From Micropterix aruncella (Eukaryota > Arthropoda > Insecta > Lepidoptera > Micropterigidae): DNA of 64,000 nucleotides. Within the stretch, counting starts at the first letter, position 1. Each line of letters begins with the position of its first letter. The notes below the pieces were generated by a model that saw nothing but the letters and a program-made list of their open reading frames with translations, had not been told where the DNA came from and did not search any database. This document shows positions 23,901-32,900 of this stretch, in pieces. The translations under genes were made by a program, and so were the position numbers. The DNA lies in assembly GCA_944548615.1 (NCBI GenBank), contig OX155961.1:30644204-30708203 (forward strand). Direction: 5' to 3'.

Positions 23901-26900
23901 TATCTATATAAATAAAAATGTAAATGTTCGTTGGTTCAAAATCTTTAATCTCCGAAAGTTCTTCACCGATTGAATTGAAATTTTTATACAATTTCATTTG
24001 GATACACGCATGTTTTGTATCTTTTCTATCTATATAAATAAAAATGTAAATGTTCGTTGGTTCTAAATCTTTAATCTCCGAAAGATCTTCACCGATTGCT
24101 TTGAAATTTTAATAAATCATTTCATTCGGATACACGCATGGTTTGTATCTGTTCTATCTGTGTAAATAAAAATGTAAATGTTCGTTTGTTTATAAACTTA
24201 AATCTCCGAAAGTTCTTCACCGATTGCTTTGAAATTTTAATACAATATTTTACTCGGATAGACACATATTTTGTATCTGTTCTATCTATAAAATAAAAAT
24301 GTAAATGTCCGTTGGTTCAAAATCTTTAATCTCTGAAAGTTCTTAACCGATTGCTTTGAGATTTTAATACAACATTTCATTCGAATACACGCATGTTTTT
24401 GTATCCGTACTATCCATATAAATTTAATATGATAATGTTCGTTTGTTCAAAATCTTAAATCTCCGAAAGTTCTTCACCGATTGCTTTGAAATTTTGGCAC
24501 AATATTGCACTGTGGCGTATGAATAATAAATTTCACTTGTGAACTCCATATTATGCACAATTATTAATTTGTGGCCATTGTTGTCCCTATGCGCCAACTA
24601 ATCTAAAATTTTCAGGAACCTATTTAATGATAAATGAAATAATTTGATAGTGAGGGTACTTTCGATGACATGGTTTCCGTTGCTTGAAATATCCATATAA
24701 TATGATATAAGATAATAAACAAAATGTAATATATTGTAATATAATGCAAAAGAATAATACTATAATATATCTAGATCATTATATTTATATATTTGTGTAT
24801 GTATGTAAATGTATTTGTGTATGCGTATATGTATCTATATGAGTACCTAAGTCAGTTAGGCTTCTCCACCCAAGTCAGAAAATAAGTGGTATGCCCAGAT
24901 ACAGGCTATATTCGGCCTAGGTGGGTATGCGCTGTGCATGGTCATGTGAATGTGGGCCGTTGTTTCTTCACACGGTATGGCCATTTTTATGAGTTTTATC
25001 ATTATGTTTGAAATAAATAAATGAATAAAATAAAATTTAAATATTATTTTAACATCGAATCCCCCAAGAAGCCCTTTGGTGGATCATTAATAACACGTGA
25101 AGGCATTTTCATTTTGTTATTTCGTTCTATCTCGTGCCATATCAACTTCTTGGCGCGCGCGTAATCCGACGAAATTGAAATTTAAATTTTGCCCGGCTTC
25201 AGCGCGAGTTTGGAAATTTTGCAAATCCTCGTTTTGATGGAACTTCTGAATTGTTTAACGAGAATTTAGTACACGAAATTCCTACGTAATATAATTAGAG
25301 CAAGTAGCGGAGGCTAACGAGTAGCGAATACATCGTATAGGCTTCTTCCGAAGACACGCCTCCAGCTATGCCGGCGTCGATGCATGTTTTAAGTACGACG
25401 CTTAGAGTAATGTGAAAAAATGAAAGGACACTGGGTAATTCCGTATTCACTTGCGAAGTTTCTTGTAATATATTGCCATATATACCAAACGAAAGCTTAT
25501 TACCTGTGCAACATTTCATTCTCAATCAGATACGCTTAAATACGTGGCTGAAAAAAGTTAGAGTGTTAAAATTGCAAAATATTTTATTCAATAATTAAAT
25601 ATTTTATTTAAAAAAGTTGTTTTTATTATTTACTAGCTGTACCCTGCGCGCGTTGCTACGCCAAATCAGTCGCATTCGAAATTCAAATTCGACGCTTTAA
25701 AATTCAGTCGACTATAAAAAAAAGAAAGAACTCACTCCTGTCTTCGCGGTCGCATTCGAAATTCAAATTCGCCGCTTTAAAATTCAGTCGACTATAAAAA
25801 AAAGAAAGAACTCACTCCTGTCGTCGCGGTCGCATTCGAAATTCTAATTCGCCGCTTTAAAATTCAGTCGACTATAAAAAAAAGAAAGAACTCACTCCTG
25901 TCTTCGCGGTCGCATTCGAAATTCAAATTCGCCGCTTTAAAATTCAGTCGACTATAAAAAAAAGAAGAACTCACTCCTGTCTTCGCGGTCGTATTCGAAA
26001 TTCAAATTCGCCGCTTTAAAATTCATTCGACTATAAAAAAAAGAAAAACTTACTCCTGTCTTCGCGGTCGCATTCGAAATTTAAATTCACCGCTTTAAAA
26101 AAAGAAAGAAAGAAGAATTTTGGTTTTATTGAGGACACTAAAAATTTTTCTTTGGTCCGATCGGCACCAAACTTCACAGAAACCATCTCCAAACTAATAT
26201 AAAGTTTCCCTCAAAATTTCATCAAAACGGTAGAGCGGTTTATTAGTCCATAGCGGACATACAGACACACATTAATTATGATTATAGAAGATATATAAAA
26301 TCCTACCTGCAGGCATAAATATCAGCACGAGTGTGACAACTGGTTTCGTGGTTGCTTGGCCCTGGAATGTCCACAATATACCAAGGACTATCCACTTTCT
26401 CACATTTTTTCAATGATAGCAAAAATGTAATTCCAGAGGAAAGTAGACAATTTCAATATTTTACGTTGTAAGACAGATTTTTTATAATTTTGGAAGATAA
26501 ACTGAAATAATATTATTTAAGCACATAACACAAATTAATAAAAATCTTAAACTCTAAGTTTAGAAGTTAATATTTTATTGAAATGTGAAAATTGGTACCA
26601 AATTTCAGTATCCCTATTAATTTGGCCACCGTAAATACTATTTTTAAGCGTAAATAAATCCGATTTTTTCTAATGGGAAATATTGGTATAAATTAATTGC
26701 AGGTATCTTTATACGGCCCCTTAAGAGGCCCGTAAAAGGGATAGTTTTTTTTAAATACAAAACGCCAATACAAATTACTAGCGAATACGCAAGTAAGCGA
26801 ATTTAAGCGCTTCTAAGAAACCTACACCATTGTTATAGCAGAAAATAAACAAGTGGAGTTATTCTTAGTCGCCAACAGCAATTTTAAATCAAAAAAAGTT

Positions 26901-29900
26901 CTAATGTTCGCCAATTTTGGTCATTAGGAAAAAAACATAATATTGATACCACTCACCTGAATGTCATCGGACTGATATTAGATTGATCATTTATTCATAT
27001 TCTAAGAGGATTTTGGGTCAACCACTGGAACAACACGCCAGGGTTGAATCATTCCAAAGCGCTTATTAAGCCTTACGACCGTAACACGGCCCGTGAGGCC
27101 CTATCGCTAAATAGGAACAATCTACGCATACTGGTAAGGGCGCTCACGGGGCATTGTGGCCTGAACAAACACATGTTCAACTTCAAGCTCAAAGACACAA
27201 AAATGTGCAGGTTCTGCCAAGGGGCAGAGGAAACTCCCCAGCACCTCATGTGCGAGTGTGGCCCGCTGATGCGTAAAAGATACAACCACCTAGGTGGTCA
27301 CTACCTCCAACCTGAGGAGGTAAAACAATCTGGTGCCAAAAGCCTGTTGCGGTTCTTAAATGACACGAGGCTTAGCGCAGAACTATAGTAGGTGGCGAGC
27401 ACAATAGATCAGCAATGGTCGCAGTGTTACAAGGCTCATAAAGACCGTAGAAAAGCCCCACTCAACAAATAAATAATAATAAATTCCTATCGAATTTCTC
27501 AATTTGCTTTGTATGAATAAGTACCCTTTTAGCAGAATCGGCATGACACCAGGAATAAACCCCATTACCTCCAACCGATCATACTTCATACGGCCAAGTT
27601 ACAGGCGACTAGTTTTACCTAGGACTTAAATTTTTATTAAATTTCCTTATAGCTTAAAGGCTGTATTTGCTTAATATTATTGATTTTCTATAAAATCAAT
27701 GTTAATATCGACATGTATGCGCTTAATAAGCATTGAAACCAGCATCGCACTTCTACTCCAATAAATTCTTACTTACTTATTTTTTTTATTTTCAATTGTT
27801 ATATTAAGGTGTTTTTTTTTGTTAATTTAAATTATTTTTAAGTAAATTATTGTGTAACATTTTTGTTTAAATTGAGTTACTAATTTAAGATTATTTTAAT
27901 ATACTTGGTCATGCATACACAATTATAATAGTTGTAATGGAAAGAAATACGCTTTATTCTAAATTACATCAGTGAAATTAAGTATTTATTTAAGAATCAA
28001 TTACTATAAAATATTAATAAGCTTTCAGAAATAATAGGAACCGAATGGGAAAACCTTAACCTTTTGCTTATTTGTTTCTGTCACCCAACTGAGACCAGCC
28101 CGTTCTAGGGTGGACAGGACTCCAATATTACAATCAGGTTTGCTTGATTGCTTACAAATGTACAAGTTTTAGTAAAAAGCTAATGACACTAAATTGCCCT
28201 AAAATGTGGTCTTCAGATAAAATAAATACGTGTGACACTCGGGGACTGCCGCGATAAAGCTATTGCATAGCATTTTTAACAACTTATGCAATTATAATTA
28301 TTTATTTATTTTATTTTTTCTGATATCAGATAACTGCGCTCTATCGGAAAACGTTGAAATTATTCCGAATCATTTGCAGCTGCGGTAGCAAATGATTCGG
28401 AATAATTTAAACATCTTCCGATAGAGCGCCGCGCACGAATTTTTTATTCAATCAACCAAAAAAAACGGATTATTCGAAAAAAAACGTTGATTATTAAACA
28501 TTAATTACACTATGTAATATAAACAAACTCTAAAATATTCAAAGCAAAGAATATTAGGAAAATATTCTTTCTTAACATATATTTTTTTCGAATCGTAATC
28601 AGTACTCGTTTAGACGTAATTATCAGTTTAAAATCATTAATTTTCGTTAAGAAATTTCTTCATTCGGTCGCCGCGCTGGCCTAGGCCCGCGATAAAAGCT
28701 ATGCAATAGCTTAAAAAATAATAATAATAAAAAATATTAAAAGATAATAAAATAAATAAAATGCAATTCCATTATATAATCGACAATAAATATAATAAGT
28801 ATAAAATTCGATTAAATAATATAAATAAAGTTATATGTGAGAAAAGAATAAACAGTCATTAATATTTAATATATGTTAAGTAATATAGGATTTAATATAA
28901 AAATTTGACCTAGTCTAAAAAGTATAATTCAAATAAGTTCTGGTAGTTAGTTCAATGTTAATTCAAATAATTCTAATAATAAGTCAATAAGTCAAATAAT
29001 TTTTGGTAGTTAGTTCAATGTTAAAATATACTCAACATACATGTTTAAAAATATGTTAATAATTTGTGCACCTAAGTTTTATTATACCTACTATTATTTC
29101 TAACATTTGATGTATGGTTAGTCTGTCATGATTCGATACCCATTTCTTTAATTTATTTTTGAATTCCCTAAATGTCAAATTCATTTTTGTTTCCATATTG
29201 ATCAGATTGTAAAATCTCGGCGCAATGAGATAATCAAGTAGCTTTAGTATAAGCATTGATCATGGCACTCATTACAAAGTCGTAACTCTATTTGTTTCAG
29301 ATTATCGACGATTTCGGCTGCCATGTGACTATATTATTCAACAATGCTGGTGCCTTAGTAGGAATGGATATCTTGTCTGGCTCAGATGCAGACGTGAGGA
29401 AAGTTTTGGATATCAACTGCACATCTCATTTTTGGGTAAGTAGTATTTTAAAGATTTGTTTATTTGTACTCTTTATTGTACAATTTCACAATTGGTGGGT
29501 TTATTATCACATAACAATCTCATATAACCAACGTTACTATGAATTGGTTATATGTATGTGTGCGTGTAATATGTGTGTATGTGTGTGTCATGTTATTGCA
29601 TTCAATCGACAGAATTTAAATGCAATTCCGTTAGTTTTATCCCAATGAAAATAGGTGGCCTAACCGGGAATCGAACCCGGAAACTTGCAAAGTAAAATCA
29701 GGCGATCTAAACACTATGCCGCTGGGGCATGTCTGCAGTCTTATTATATGATTTGCATGATATAGATAAAACTGTATCGACAATCGATACATGGTCGCTC
29801 GAATCGTCTGTTTTTGCATAACGGTTTTACGGACCCGATACGCCGTCTGACCCGGTTAATACAAACAATAGAAATGAAAAATTTAAGCAAGGTGACACTA

Positions 29901-32900
29901 ATGACAGGTGAAAGACGTCGCAATAGAAGATTTAATAACGAATCACGGCTCAATACGAAATCAGCATATGGTATTTTAAAGCCAGCAATCTTGAATGACA
30001 CTCTTGACTTGCAAAGTTTGTCTTACAGCGATATTTTAGGGTAATAGTAAAACCATTGATTATAAATTAATCAGCGTCGTAGTACGTTTTAGCAACCCTT
30101 ACGGGCCGAAGACATGCGGATGACATTGATAGCTTTGTACGGCGAAACTAATTGCAATTTATTTGGACATATTTAATAACATTGCTAATTGATGTTTTTT
30201 TTTATAAAGGACTGATTGATTATAAAAGTCCAATCATTTAACCAGTCTTAATAATAACATTCAATTATTAGTTTATCGCATTTTTATATAGGCTGATTAC
30301 ATAACAGAATCTATTAGTCTATCTGAACATTAAAGTAAATAATATTAAAATAGTAAAATCTATGATTTAAAATTGTTGTTATTATTTTTTTACCGTATAT
30401 AGGTGTGTTTAGAGCACTATCTACAGTGCGCCGCTATATTCTACTACAAAAGTCTACATATTAGCTGAAACCCGTCGAATTCGACGGTCACTTTATTGAC
30501 TATAAGTGTGTAATGTTCAAAAATAAACGAAAACACACTTATTATTTGTGTACAAATAATATTTGTTTGAATTAATTCGATTACGTTGCAGTGCCTTGCT
30601 CATTTGATCTACGATTAAGTATATTACCAAGGTCTTGAAGAAAACATAGAGGAACAATAATTAAAGAGCGACGCTGACGTGACATGACGTGTGACAGAAA
30701 GTGAACAAAAACTTTCGCGCCAATTCAGCTTAGATTAGCAAGCTATTCATAGCTACGGTCCGAGAGCTTTTTTAGACCCCTCAAACAAATTTTTATACTT
30801 AGCCGTTCTCTCAATTTGGCGGTTACAGGCAAAACAGGTTTATTTTTTTTAATTTTCTCTTTCGTTGACTTTTTTAATTTTCCTTTTTGCTGACACGTCA
30901 ATAAACCGAGAGCTTATTTTTAGACATTTCAACCAAATGTTTACACCTAGCTGTTATCTCAAAATGGCGGTTACAGGAAAAAAACAAGTTTTAAATATAT
31001 ATAGACTAGCTGAAACCCATCGAATTCGACGGCCACTTTATTGGCAGAAAGTAAACAAAATTTTCGAGTTAATTCAGCGTATTCAGTTATTTTCAAGTTG
31101 GAAAGCATGAGTTCCATCTCAGTTAGTATTTAGTTATTTCTCAGTTGGCTGCCTTGAAGTTAAAGTTTGAGGACTGGATGTTGTGCGCCTCTTTGATTGG
31201 TCGTAAATTAAGTTGTTTTGTCTTTCTAGTTGCGAGTATTCTCCATCGAGTCTTGTTACAGTTGTATTTTGGCATTGGCTGGCTCTTTCTCGTCTTCCAG
31301 TAAGGCTTTTTCGGAGGGTTTTGTCTTTTTCTCATTAAAATCGATGGTAAAGGTCTAACAATTTAATATCACCGGTGGTTTTAAATATTGCCCAAAATAA
31401 CCCAACTTTTTGACACAATGTCAGTGCAGTTTAGCAACAGTCCGTTAGAGGGCCACTTGTTTACAGTACAAAAACGTCAAGCTGTGATCCAGCAGATGGC
31501 GGGTTGTAAAAATTTGGTGTCTAAAAAAAACTTTCGTCTACAGAGTCAGAGGAGAACTTTCGTCTTTCGTTTGCGATTTACTGGATCTCCGCGCGATCGC
31601 ACAAAAAGTTCGCGCGGAGATCCATTAGATGATATGCTATAACTTCGTATTTTTCTATTTTTACGACTTTTGCTGAAATATCTATAAACCGAGAGCTTTT
31701 TTTAGACACTTCAATCAAATTTTTACACCTAGCCTTTCTCTCAATATGGCCGTTACAGGAAAACACGTTTTAAAGTAATATATAGATAATAGAAGATTGA
31801 TATTTTTTTTAATCTGAGTGCCATCGGCGCGTTGCGTTTCATAGTAAAATCCCGATTGCCAAATCATAGTACTACGTTGAGCAGTTTCATTCACTATATA
31901 ATCAATGGTATAGCTCTATGGCATAACAAAACTAAATATAAACATTGAACTTCTTTATTTCAGACAATAAGAACGTTCATGCCAGATATGAAGGCAAAGA
32001 ACCATGGACACATAGTAACGATTGCCTCCCTTGGGGCTTATCGCGGTATGTCATTTGCATCTGCCTACTGCGCTTCCAAATGGGCGGTTCGAGGACTCTC
32101 AGAATCTCTCAGAAGTGAGCTGAGACAGATGAAACTAAGGGGAATCCGCATCACAACTGTATGCCCTTATCTGATAGCCACTCGCAAGTCTTTGGCCACA
32201 CAATCGGATACCAGGTAAAGATAAGAATTACTGAATAGTACATTTTCTAGAAGCCATGGTGACTTACAGACCAACCTTGATATAACGAACTTCAGGGAGC
32301 TAATGGGCCCTTGCTGAGTTGGCCACGAAGACCCATTCTGTTTCCGGGTCGGTCATACTCACGGGTCAACACCCATCCGATGGCCTCCACGCATGGGGTG
32401 CGAGCCTGGGTAGGACACTGGGTCAACCAGTCTCCCCTGGGAATCAATCCTCTGGCGCTCCTGGACGGTCTGCGCACCGAGCGGCGCAAGCCAATCGAAT
32501 GTGCTCTCCGACTAACAATCGGGGGAGTCTGGGAACTGTATTGTTTCCTATAGAGCGGGGGTAGTTGTCTACCTTACGGCGACTGCTCTTGAAATGACCA
32601 TTGGCCATCCGATCCCGGTTCAGAGTCGGGCAAAGGACGCCTTGGTCAGCGATAGATTCGGTATACTCCGTTTCACCGCTTCGTAAGGGAGAGGACCGCG
32701 CAAGCGACCTCGAACTCGGAACCAATCGAGAGACCGGAGAAATCTGGTCACAATTGGTAGTTAGGGCGCGAGTGCCGCCTGCCAGGTAACATGCCTGGCT
32801 ACTCGCGGTAAGGCGTTGGTCTCTAACGGGTTGTGGCGTAGCTAGACGTCGGATTTGTTATGTCCAAAGTCTTCTACGCTCACTGCACGGTCGATAGAAC

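Noticed and set aside
23773..26100. CRISPR-like regular repeats
   Set aside because: The units are contiguous tandem repeats of 127 and 80 bp without unique spacers, in a eukaryotic intron.
29662..29741. Functional tRNA gene on the minus strand
   Set aside because: The T arm is perfect, but the acceptor stem does not pair and no normal anticodon arm forms.
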